NCBI GenBank assembly: GCA_946699065.1
Contig: CAMPDV010000018.1
Location: 372,001 to 436,000, forward strand
DNA: 64,000 nt
Origin: Loxodes magnus
Lineage: Eukaryota; Ciliophora; Karyorelictea; Loxodida; Loxodidae
Direction of reading: 5' to 3'
Shown here: in pieces, positions 12,456-22,534 of the stretch
Position numbering within the stretch: position 1 is the stretch's first letter
Layout: the number at the start of each line of letters is the position of its first letter
Notes under the pieces: model-generated
What the model saw: only the letters and a program-made list of their open reading frames with translations
Told to the model about the DNA's origin: nothing
Databases searched by the model: none
Made by a program: the position numbers and the translations under genes

Positions 12456-13241
12456 ATGAACATTTATAGACGAACTTGGACGCAGGAGGAAGACAATACA
12501 ATTAGGGAGATGGTTGAAAAGGTGGGATAAAAATCTTGGATTTTGGTGTCGTAAAAGTTTACTTAGGAGTATAAGCTACAATACAGGTCTCCAAAATAGT
12601 GTAGAGAAAGATGGCATAATCATCTTAGCCCAGATGTTACAAAAAAACCATGGACGGAGAATGAGGAAAGAATTCTCATTGAAATGTAAAAACTTTATGG
12701 GAACAAGTGAGCTAAAATTGCAAAGCATCTACCAGGTAAAACAGATAATTGCATTAAAAACAAATTTCATTCCTTCTTAAGAAAAAAGAACGCAAACGAA
12801 CGTTAACTTAACAAAAGAAATTTGTACTACGAAAGCTTGAGAAACGTTGAAAAGTCAAGAATCGAGATAATTAACATTCAATCCGATAGCAATAATGAAG
12901 CTTAAAAACCTTAGGAAAATCAAGTTAGTAATGTCTAGCGAAATACTGTAAAAGATGATTTATTGTCCTCTTACAGTAATCAATCAAAGAATATTAGCAT
13001 TGAATCAGTAGAGCTATAATAATAAAAATAAATAGAATCTTAGGCTATAAATTAGTTATCTGATTAGCATAAACTATCAGCATTCTAGCCTTTTTAGAAG
13101 GCCAGAAATACAACAGTGTAACAATAGCAGATCGAGAAATTAGATAATTACCAAGTAGTACCTTCTAATAGTAATCCTCAAAAATCTTGGTACGACGGAG
13201 CTCCTCTTTATGACAACCATAACATGGAAAATTACTACTGA
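12456..13241 (+). CDS. R2R3-type Myb transcription factor
   Basis: 261 residues, one exon. Two Myb/SANT repeats occupy residues ~5-120: R2 begins RRTWTQEEDNTI and has the recognition-helix signature SPKQCRERWHNHLSP, and R3 begins KKPWTENEERILIE and ends KTDNCIKNKFHSFLRKK. All regularly spaced tryptophans are present; the middle one of R3 (GNKWAKIA) is a TGA (12708-12710) and the invariant Gln of R2 is TAG (12597-12599). Nuclear DNA-binding regulator, closest to the animal/protist Myb and plant R2R3 class. The remaining ~140 residues are Gln/Ser/Asn-rich, typical of an activation or disordered tail, with most Gln from TAA/TAG. Start: the only ATG before the first repeat, seven residues ahead of its first Trp. 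Stop TGA 13239-13241. Confidence 0.95.
12708..12710 (+). other. TGA decoding as Trp at an invariant Myb position
   Basis: In-frame TGA between AAC AAG and GCT AAA ATT GCA encodes the second tryptophan of Myb repeat R3 (yGNKWakIA), a core residue conserved across eukaryotes. With TAG at 12597-12599 at the invariant Gln of KQCRERW, this fixes TGA=Trp and TAG=Gln. Confidence 0.92.
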
Positions 13242-13815
13242 AGCATAAATAAACATAAAAGATTTTAGATTAATCTTAATTTAATATTTTCTAGTTAGAT
13301 GCATTGGATCTTTCAAATAATTCCATTATCTACTTTTATATCATTAAGATACTAACTTTTAATTTTTTCTGTTAAAAAAATCAATTTAATTTACCTGGAA
13401 AGCTTCAACTTCTCAATTTTAGCTAATTTCTTCTCTAAAATTTTATATTATTAAAAAGTTGTTAAATGCTTGTACGAATGCTTTTTGGAGGGAGAAGCCA
13501 AGAAGCGTTAAAATATTGAGAGATAAGCAGGTTAATCAGACAGAGTTAGAAAAAGGTACTATTTGATGAGTAGTAAGAATGATTAGATGTATAAAGCAGC
13601 GATATTGCATTAAAATCAATTCATTATATTATTACCTCTATGTTAAGTAAACTATTTCTTATCTTTATTTAATTTTTAAACTGCTCTAATTTAATGGTCT
13701 TATAAACAAATTGCTGACCTTTTATTAGTGATTAACTGATTTTATTGAAATTAACTAGTTTTAAAAAATAAAAAATAATTTTTAAAGGAGAAATAATAGT
13801 GAAATAGAGAACTGA
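13242..13815. other. AT-rich intergenic stretch
   Basis: Nothing clear. Around 13470-13510 there is a locally GC-richer patch (GGAGGGAGAAGCC) that could be an RNA gene or chance; I cannot fold it convincingly. Confidence 0.45.
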
Positions 13816-14245
13816 ATGATAGATTTTAATTATTAAATAAGGAAAATAAAAGAATTGAATGAGAAAATCCCAGGAATGCTAAATGGATTTTAATAGGCAT
13901 GGATAGATAGAAACGTACTAATACAATAGCCAGTAATATAATGAAAAGTTGGATAATGTGATAGTAATTTTATAAAATAGAAATAGCTTGTCATAAAATA
14001 AGTTATTGGCAGTCCTTAAAAACAGGCACTGAAATTATATTTACATCCTATTCTTAGATTAAAAAGAATGCGATGTTAAGTTTAATTCTTAACCTTGGAT
14101 AAGTAATATAAATTAAAGAGATAAAGAAGAAAAATACGAAATCAAATAAGATATATACCTATACCTTCTATATTAAGCCTGAGTAAATTTCTAAGGCTGA
14201 AATTAAAAGTTTTACAATGTATTGATTGTTAATAGATCTGACTGA
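13816..14245 (+). CDS. Small hypothetical protein, two exons
   Basis: Exons 13816-13932 and 13949-14245 give 135 residues. Exon 1 reads KIKELNEKIPGMLNGFQQAW and exon 2 begins LDNVIVILQNRNSLS, so the junction makes a continuous hydrophilic/amphipathic protein. The 16-nt intron is GT..AG and skipping it would hit an immediate TGA. Later parts contain YIYILFLDQKECDVKF and acidic-basic alternation. No family recognised. It lies 95 bp upstream of the dynein-docking gene on the same strand, with no evidence of co-transcription. Stop TGA 14243-14245. The coherent junction raises it above chance, but open frames are common here. Confidence 0.5.
13933..13948 (+). other. 16-nt intron
   Basis: GTAATATAATGAAAAG, between codons (phase 0). 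Contains TGA, which would otherwise end the first frame. Confidence 0.5.
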
Positions 14246-14340
14246 ATTAAATACAATTTGGTTAAGTACCTGAATTAAAGATAAGCTTAATAGGAGTTTT
14301 TCTAAATAGGATTCCATAAAATAAATAAAATAGCTTTAAA

Positions 14341-16037
14341 ATGTAAACTGAAAGATTTCATCTTAGTTTAAAACTACCTTCTCCAAAAGCTCATGACTAT
14401 CGTCTCTCTTAATAGTCTATGAGTAATAGAAACTTCGCTCTTCCTTCTATTAACTCAGCTAGAAAACTCTCGATTCCCAGCTTAAATTAAGAAACTGATA
14501 ATGACATAGATCAGTTCTTCATTAACTCTGATTATAAGAAGGAATAGCAGCATTTAATGAAGCAGCTTGTTTGAATTAGAAAAAGGCACGACTAGACCAA
14601 ATAAGAAATAATTAGAAGGGAAAAAGAATTATATAGTCTACAAAATAACTAAGAAAGCTTCAAATTTACTGAAATGCAAATAAATATAGCCTAATAAGCC
14701 ATTTCCCAAAACACTGAGTTCCTATAATAAAAAATTGATTCGTTCAAATAAGATTATGAAGAATCGCTGTTTCAAAGAAACGTTTTATAGCATATACACG
14801 ATAGAGTTAAGAAGGATAAATAGTTCTATGAAAATTAAAGTAAATAGTTGATTTAAATTTAAAAGAGCATGCAGTAGGATGTTGTAAAGGAAAAATAAAG
14901 GATGTAGAAGGAAAAATAGACTAAAGAAAATGAATTTATTTCCATTAAGAACCAGAAATTAAGTATCTTATAGCAAAAGTAGCAGAAAATAGATGCTATT
15001 AGCCAGCTTGAAAACAACTTAAAAATGAGAGCTTAAAATAAAGAGAGAAGAGAAAAAAGAATGTAAGATCAAGCAAATAGCATAAAAAAGGCCTTTACAG
15101 AAGATAAAGTTTCCGATGAAGCTTAGTTAAAGAGAAAAATGCTAACAACTAAGTTTTATTGATGCTGAATTAATAAAAAGTACTAAAAAGAATAAAAAAT
15201 TAGCTAAAAACACGAATAAGCTTTTAATCAAATCAAAGTGCTTACAGGTATATCTAATTCTTTTGAAGTAGTTGAAAAATTTTTATCACGCCAAGAAAGC
15301 TAAAATAACATGGATGTTATCATTAAAGAAGCTGAGAACAGATTGTTTCAACTAGAAAAAGAAAATAAAAAATTAAAATTAAAACTTAAAGATTTATCGT
15401 ATGAAGAAAGCGGATAAAAAAGCATCGAATAAGAGTTAGAAAAAGCGTAATAATAACTAGAGTTAAAAAAAGGAAAATTAAAAGAAACTTGTGAAAACGA
15501 GTATAGAAATATGGAGATGTGATTGAAGATTGCCATTTGAAGTGATAGAGTTCTTCGTAAGATTTACAAAATTTCATCTATGGAGTTCAATCAAGAATAG
15601 CCCTCTTTATAAGATTTTACTGCTGGAGGAAACTTTCTTTAAAAGTAGATCGAGCATATATCTAACGTTGTTGAAGATTTAGTAAATATTCTGAAGAAAT
15701 GAAATCAGGAAGCATTTGATAAAGTTATGGTGAGAACTAATACTGTAATTTATAAATACAGATTTAAGAAAATAGCTAATTTTTTGACAACATTTTGAGG
15801 ATTAACCCATAGGAAATAACCAAAAATATAGCTATTAATAAGGAAAAGAAGTTAACACTAGAGAAGCCTTCAGAAGAATATAAAAAATATGAGAGGAAAC
15901 AAGAAAACCAAGAATAACACATAAATGTATAGAAGAAAAAGAAAATACAAACTTAATTAGAAAAAAATGCATAAACTACTTCTAGGAAAAGTGATTTAGG
16001 GGTTACAGTATAGACAGTAGAAACAGTAGAATAGTGA
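14341..16037 (+). CDS. Outer dynein arm docking complex protein (CCDC63/CCDC114/ODA1 family)
   Basis: 559 residues in two exons split by a 17-nt intron (15745-15761); human CCDC63 is about the same length. Nearly the whole chain is coiled coil after a short Ser/Pro-rich head. The family signature lies near residues 297-345: IKVLTGISNSFEVVEKFL followed by RQESQNNMDVIIKEAENRLF, matching the usual IKexTGI..dlVnxFIxrEEQNFxLFNYInElN block, with NFALFNYI degenerate. This protein class anchors outer dynein arms to axonemal doublet microtubules. TGA codons within the coil (near residues 78, 274, 276) are Trp; TAA/TAG supply most Gln. Start is the first ATG in frame, after an AT-rich leader; stop TGA 16035-16037, preceded by a Lys/Gln-rich tail. 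Confidence 0.88.
15745..15761 (+). other. 17-nt intron in docking-complex gene
   Basis: GTAATTTATAAATACAG. Splicing joins MVRTNT to IQENSQFFDNILRINPQ and keeps the coiled-coil frame to the TGA at 16035; unspliced reading meets TGA at once in a frame without charge pattern. Confidence 0.8.
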
Positions 16038-18594
16038 AATTAAAATATTTTTAAGTTATATATAAGTAGTAAAAAACATTGTATTTATGAAAGTTAACTA
16101 AAACTATAGCAAATTCTTCCATATCTCCTAAAATAAATAAGCAGATAACAAATTATCATCCCTAAGAATCTTATTCAATTTTGATATTTTAAAGTACTAT
16201 CTTAAAATATGAAAATTAGCAAAATAAATAAAATCTTTTTTTCAGCTCGAATATTAGAGATTAATGAGATTGTATGCTAAAGGAGAAAATTTACTTTAAC
16301 TCTTATGTTACTTCCGTTATTACTATTAAATAAGTACAGAAAAGGATTGATAATATAAGCAATCTTAAAGTGAGTAATAGATTTTAAATTGATAATAATA
16401 TATCTTAGCAATATAATAGCTTATCGTTAAATAAAGCTAAGTCGAAGAAATAATTACAAGACAAATTGTAAATTTAACCTTTAATATGTAATATATCTTA
16501 TATAATTTTATATAATTAAAGCTATTTATAATCTTAGGATGATATAGTTGAATATGGTAGATATATTAATTCAGGAATAATGCATAAAAAATATCCTAGT
16601 ATAATAATTCTTGCATATAGTATTTGATAATAGCAGATTAATAGTTCTGAGTAAATCTCAAAATAATGAAGACTATATAAAGCTATCATTTTATATCTTT
16701 AAGGTATTTCTTAAAATAAAAGTGAAAACATTTAAAGATAATTAGTCAATGTCTAAAATTGCCTTATCATGCTGAAAGAACGATTATTATAATTATTAAT
16801 ATAATGCAGAAAGCTATAAATCAGATATTAAGTCTATCTTTGATGGTCAGCTATTCTGATAATTCCTTTTTTGTCTATTGCTCATATTTTTCCTATAGTT
16901 CTTTTATTTGATCATCCAATGTTTTATCAACACTTATATTTTATTCCAAATTTTAAATCATTTCAACCTTCTACTACAAATATGTGCAAGAATCATTCAA
17001 TTCGCTTGGCTAAACTATTTATTTCGGAGTCTCTGAATTTTCGTTTTCGCTTTATATGCTCACGGAGTTTTCTCTATTTTCATCTGAATTAAATTTAAAA
17101 ACTTTGTCCATTTATAAACTTTAAAGTTTCTATTATTTCTTAAAAACCATAAAGCTTAATGTAAATCTTAAATCTTTCTTTTTTATATTATCAGGTGCAA
17201 ATAAGCAATATCCTTCAGCGTTATGTGGAGGATTATAAAATAGAGTATATGAATCGCTTAACCTAACAGGTCTTTAAAAATAAGATTAAAGCAATAAATT
17301 ATTTCTTATTTACTTTCCAAGATATAAATTCAATGCCTTTTTTAAATTGCTTTCCTTTAATTTTTATTGTTTAAATTATCGAAAGAAAGATAAAAATTTA
17401 ACTGAAAAAAGAGTTTAGAAGCCAAAGTGAATATTCTATCAAAATTATCTACCAAATAAGGCAGATTTAGGTGCTTTAATTTGAACGAACTTATGTATTA
17501 CAGAATCAATAAGCCGTAAATCCAAAATATTATCTTATTTTAATTTAGAGTTTAATTTGAAATTTAATTAATGGACTTATTGCTAGCATTTTGTCTTTAT
17601 ATAATTTTTTTTAAACTTTTTATAGAAGATATAAAGCAAGAATATGGTTGCTTTTAATCATTTACCTTCTTATTTATAGTAAATTTAAACTTATTATACT
17701 CATGCTATAGGACTCAAGCTGATGTTTAATAAAACTGGGAATATTTCCATTTATTTATATTTTGCTAAAGTTATGCTTTATTATTTTTTATTCTGTCCTT
17801 TTTAATGTTCTTAGAGGTTTATAGTTATTAGAGTGTAGCATTAATGAAAATCTTTTAAAATAAGATCAAAAGCACTTCAATTTTTCATAATTTATTTAGT
17901 ATAAACATAACATAGATAATTTTACTAATTACCATACTTTGATATTAGAAATAAGACTAGTAAAATTAATATAGTAGATATATATTTTCTTATTAATAGT
18001 TTATTTATTTTATTTTAAATTTCTAGTTATTACTAAATGAGTACTTTGCTATACAGATATCTAATCTTCATTATAGCTATATATCAAAAGTTATATTATT
18101 GTTCTATAAACATTCTTTTTAGCTTTATCCTTATATAATTTTGCTAACTCCATTTTATACTTATCTTAATACTATTTGGTTCAATTATCATCAATAAGTA
18201 TTTGATTAAAAAACTTTTAATTCTGTTAGATAATAAAAATAGTTATAAAGTTTAAAGTATATAGTATATGAAAAAACCAACTTTTTATCTAAGCAGCATA
18301 GTTAAATTTTACTGCTATTATGTATTACTATTCTTTTATAGCAAGTAATATCTTCAATTAGTAGAAAGATACATATTATACTTATTCTTTAATACTCTTA
18401 CTAAATATAATTTTTACAGTTTGCTAAGAAATTTCTTTTCTTATTACTAAATATTAAAGGAAACTTAAAGCTTTTTGCTTTAAAGTTTATTTCTAATATA
18501 GAGAAGAATCTAACTTAATCGTTAAGTTAGTAGATATGCTTTTTAAAATCTAGTAATAAGTAAAATTTGATTATTTACTTTCTTCTGCCCTGTT
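16038..18594. other. Long AT-rich spacer with one weak frame
   Basis: A plus frame from ATG 16274 to TGA 16625-16627 (117 codons) reads partly protein-like (VITIKQVQKRIDNISNLKVS) but has no family match. The remaining ~2 kb shows no supported gene on either strand. Confidence 0.4.
16274..16627 (+). CDS. Possible small orphan protein (weak)
   Basis: 117 codons from ATG to TGA with Lys/Asn/Ser-rich residues in the first two thirds and hydrophobic residues at the end. An upstream ATG frame (16209) could join through a very short GT..AG segment, but none of the expected 16-28 nt fits. No homology recognised. Chance opening cannot be excluded, since only TGA ends frames. Confidence 0.22.
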
Positions 18595-19968
18595 TCATGA
18601 TTGCTATATGAGAAAATAATTGAAAATAGTATTAAATTGAAATAGTGTCTTTAGAATAAAATTAATTAAAGTTAGCAAAATGAATTAATAGTCTATACTT
18701 AATCTTGATAATGATGACTTAGAAAAGTAATACACTGAAAACGTTTTCATTGGAAGTTTAGGGCAAGAAAAGAATAAATTAATTTTAATTATCGTTAGAG
18801 CTACTAGAAGAGCTTATATTTTGATCTCGTAAATTATAATTCCTTGACTCAGAATATCTGCCACTTTAACTTTTCATCATTTTATTCTAACTTTCATAGC
18901 ATGGATTTTTAGCTTTATTTGATTTAGTAAAATAAATGCTCTAAGGAATATACTGCTACTTTCTTGGAGATTAGGTTAAACTAGATTTCTACATTTACTT
19001 AAAGGAGTTTTAAGACAATTGCTATACTTAGTTATTATACTTTAGAGAAGATTAAGTTAAGGAGCTAAAAAATTGACTACTGCTTGGTCTAGATTTTTAC
19101 AAATTCAAAATTTCGTCTAATGAATCATTCGTGATAAAGTTTTTTGGTGATTCAATTTAACTTTGCAATAGATTTTATTTCATCAAGGATACATTTTAAC
19201 TTATAAATCTAGGGATATCAAATTCATTAGAACTAGAGAAGCAACTTTAAGAGTTCTAAAAGCTATCTCTCTATTTGATAGATTATTTTTAAGTTTTCAA
19301 ATGTTAAGCAGAATAATCCCTTTCTATCTCGGAATTATCCCAATTTTTTACTTGAACACTTTATGATTATGAATATTTCTACCAGTAAAGCTTAACTCTA
19401 TATTTCACTCTTTCTTAATACTAAAAATAGAAAAAATACCTTTAATTACTCAGTTTTAACATTCTTTTTTAGTTACTAATCTATTGCTTCTAGCTCTTCC
19501 TTATACTACTTTTCAAGTTTCCTCTATAATTGAGTAAATTGCTGCTAGAAGAACTGTATATTCTTCTCCAATTACGTTCTTTCTTCCTCTTATATTCTTT
19601 AAATTTCTTACTCAACGACTTTCAAAGCTTTCTACATTGCTAATGAATAAACATAGCTAAACCTTACCTTCATTTTCGAAGTTAGATTAATTCTTAAAGT
19701 TTTAAGAACTTTAAGAAGAAATTTTAGCTTAAAAGGAATGATTGGGAAAGCATTTAATAGGATTCCTAGGTTTATTAGTATTTAGACTGATTTAGAATTT
19801 ATTATGCACTGATTTAGATAAAATATGAGATTTCTTATCTATTTTTTTGATTTCCTGCTCAATGTTTCTTGATTATCTCTTTTAATTTCCTTACTTTTAC
19901 CATCCGTTTTATGATTTCAATAGCTAAGCTTGATTAAGAGGGAAAGATCCAGATTAGATTTTCAACAT
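18595..19968 (-). CDS. Coiled-coil protein with Ser/Gln-rich tail, four exons
   Basis: Read on the minus strand from ATG at 19968. A basic, polar head (~90 residues) leads into a strong coiled coil (EIQRIQEEERTQLEKNIQFF, QLQRKLEKQYKEELEAIDQQ) followed by a Ser/Asn/Gln-rich tail (SLDEILNLQKSRPSSSQFF; DQNISSSSSSNDNQNQ). Introns of 28 nt (19640-19667), 19 nt (19421-19439) and probably 16 nt (18718-18733) keep the frame; total exon length is a multiple of three (436 residues). The middle part is well supported by its charge pattern. The last exon, rich in hydrophobic residues, and the stop at 18595-18597 are uncertain. No family is recognised; the layout resembles cytoskeleton- or basal-body-associated proteins, but that is a guess. 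Confidence 0.6.
18718..18733 (-). other. Possible 16-nt intron near the 3' end
   Basis: Minus-strand GTATTACTTTTCTAAG. Needed to reach a TGA in frame (18597-18595); otherwise the frame runs on without a stop. Weak because the downstream residues are not distinctive. Confidence 0.3.
19421..19439 (-). other. 19-nt intron
   Basis: Minus-strand GTATTTTTTCTATTTTTAG, phase 0, directly after the coiled coil (KTEQLK). Pyrimidine-rich before AG. Confidence 0.6.
19640..19667 (-). other. 28-nt intron
   Basis: Minus-strand GTAAGG...ATTCATTAG, phase 1. It links the basic head to the coiled coil; skipping it leads to a TGA 13 codons on. Confidence 0.5.
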
Positions 19969-20198
19969 TTTAATTATTCAGGCTTAATAACTATAAACCA
20001 GAACTTACTAATATAGAAGAAAAGGAATTAGAAACAATACATTTCTTAAGGATAAAAGAGAAATATACCAACTTCAAGAGAGTCAATATGGATATAAAGA
20101 AATCACTAATGATATGATGGGTATATAATATAATTGCTATTCGTGATGATTTAGTTTGAAGTCTATTATAAAGTAAATTGAATGCCGCTTCCATGTGA
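19911..20198 (+). CDS. Possible small orphan protein overlapping the divergent gene head (weak)
   Basis: 95 codons from ATG to TGA containing an acidic/basic helical stretch (NIEEKELETIHFLRIKEKY, NFKRVNMDIKKSL) and two internal TGA read as Trp. Its first 58 bases overlap the start of the minus-strand coiled-coil gene, so at most one of the two starts is right. No family match. Confidence 0.25.
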
Positions 20199-21892
20199 TA
20201 AATTAAAATACTTAATAGGCTTATATTATTAATATCTTATCTTATAAAACCTTTTAAATGCCATTATAGTTAATTATAATAAGCTATTTAACATATACTA
20301 AAGAATTATAGGATATTTAGGAAATTTTGATTGTTAGTACACTTATGGAAACAATCTTTAACCCTCAAACCGGAAATCCTTTTTGATTATTCTCATTTTT
20401 AATGCCATAATTTTGTACTATCATTTCAATTAAATCGTTTATGCTGCTTAAATGATAAAATAAATAATTTTAATTTCAATGTCTAGTTATATGAAAGAGA
20501 AAAGATAACCAATATCGATTATTAAAGATAAATGGTTTTATTCTTAAGCAATGAGATAGATTATTCTATATAACCTTCAAAACTAAATTAACTTAGTGAA
20601 TGAATGATAAGTTATAAATATAGACTAATATTATCTTATTGCTTTTATTAAATTTATAATCTAAACGTTTTCTATAAAAAGATCCTAGATTACTTGAAAA
20701 TTGATTGGCTTGTTTGAGAAGAGTAAGAAAATTATTAATACTTAGTTTATTACATGATATTTGCTAATTTAATTGATTATTTTAGAAGATTTAAATATAA
20801 ATAAACAACGTGAAAGAAAATTAAAATGATACTTAAGCTATGATTACTAATGTAAAAACATTTAGTTATAATCAATTAATTACTTCAGTTTTCCTAGTAA
20901 GGCTTTATCCAAAACTGTTTTATAAGTCTCAAATATTTATTTTCTTTCCTTAATAAAAAGGATATGAAAAATAGTTATATTTTCATATTAAGAAGATAGT
21001 TATTATCACAAATGCCAAATATATTTAACATAAAAAAGCAATATTAAAATAATTTTATTTATTAGAATCTCTACTATTTTTCATCCTTAGTTTATAGATG
21101 ATACTATGCTCTGTAAATTAAAGTTTCATAGCCTTATTTATCAAAAATCAATCTATAAAGTATAAAGTTAGTTTATATTAGTTATTAGTGCTATATCACT
21201 CTAAATAATCTACTTTATTATTTTTACAAGCTAAGCTGACAAGATATAACATTCTTAAATTAATTTCCCCTAACTATTTACACTTTTAATTAACAATCTA
21301 AACATATTAAATCATAAGAAAATATGTAAACATACGAACTTGTGCAAAGTCATGCATGCAAAGTATTGATTATGACTTTTAATAACTTCATAAAATAAAA
21401 TTTCAATCAAAAAGTTATTAATAATAGCTAAAATTTGATGTTTTTAAAGAAACGTAATCTGATATTAAAGTTATTTACCTTAAAAAATGAGAACTTAATC
21501 ATATATTTGTATAAGCTTCAAGATAAATAAAGAATTGCTTTAATTAAGAATAAGCTAAAATAGCACTTTTTTCTTTTAAATTATGTATTAGGTTTAAATT
21601 AAAACTCTTAATAAAATTAAAAGGCAAAATAATAATTAAGCACTCAAACTAATTAATGTAATAAGATTCTTTATAGAAAATATACTTTCCTAATAATGCT
21701 GGGTATAAATAATTAAAGGCTAAGGAATATTGCTTTAATTTAAGCATATTTACTTTACATTTAATTAAAAGTACCTATCAAGCTAAAATCTTAAATTAAT
21801 TGCTTTAAGGAAAAAGGTGAGTTTGTGAGTTAATATTAAAGTTTTATGATATGAGAAAATAAATTAAAGTAGTTTTTATAAATAAGCATAGG
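20199..21892. other. AT-rich intergenic stretch
   Basis: About 1.7 kb with no supported gene on either strand; dense stop triplets, no repeats visible. Confidence 0.6.
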
Positions 21893-22534
21893 TCAGAAAC
21901 TTAACACAGAACAAATTTGGAAAGAGGTTAAATTTTTATCCAAATTTGGCTAGATTTTTTTTGCTGCAATAGTTTCCCTTCTTTACTGATTATCCTTTTA
22001 TCCTAAAAGATCGATAATATCAATTGGAGTAAAATCTACAGGAGTTATTTTCAAGATTTCCTTGGATCCAGAACTTAGAGAAAGCTCCTCTTTATTTTTT
22101 AAAAAAGTGGAGCAATTTGATTCCTAATCCAAAGATAGACCTTTTTCTAATAATTGGAAAGTTGGTAGTCTTCTTGGTTTATACCCTTTACATAGAGTAA
22201 GTTAATTAAAATTCATGAGATATTAGTAATAGCTTCTTTTTTATTCGGAGAAGTTAACTTTATCATGACGAAAGTTGCATCTACTACCATAAGGACATGA
22301 AAACTCATTAAAAAATTTGAAGCATATCTTTGTCTTATAATATTCATTAGGTGGAGCTCTTTGTTTCAACTCATATATACCATGTGCAAAACGACACTAG
22401 TTCTTATAAGGACACGTACCATAAGTCATCCACTTCTTGCATAGCTCGGTTTTATATAAAAGCTAAGCCCTCGCGTATTTTGGTTCTTATTAGGAATAAA
22501 TAGTTTGGTCAAATGTGCTCTAAGTAGCCTACAT
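21893..22534 (-). CDS. Tandem CCCH zinc-finger RNA-binding protein (TTP/TIS11-like)
   Basis: 213 residues, one exon. Two zinc fingers of exact CX8CX5CX3H spacing: Cys32-Cys41-Cys47-His51 and Cys71-Cys80-Cys86-His90, each preceded by the lead-in (L)YKTELC or YYKTKIC typical of tristetraprolin/TIS11, with a 19-residue linker (18 in TTP). Such pairs bind UAUUUA-type AU-rich elements in mRNA 3' ends and promote decay or translational control in the cytoplasm; whether this holds in a transcriptome as AU-rich as this one is open. The tail (~120 residues) is polar with SLSSGSKEILKITP, a possible phosphosite cluster. Start: the ATG 31 codons before the first Cys, no other nearby. Stop TGA 21895-21893. 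Neighbours are far away and unrelated. Confidence 0.93.

Noticed and set aside
18679-19080. Plus-strand frame starting at an ATG near 18683 with protein-like residues (NLDNDDLEKQYTENVFIGSL)
   Set aside because: It lies antisense to the coiled-coil/Ser-rich minus-strand gene, whose charge pattern and introns are better supported. I keep some doubt, since the overlap falls at the uncertain 3' end.
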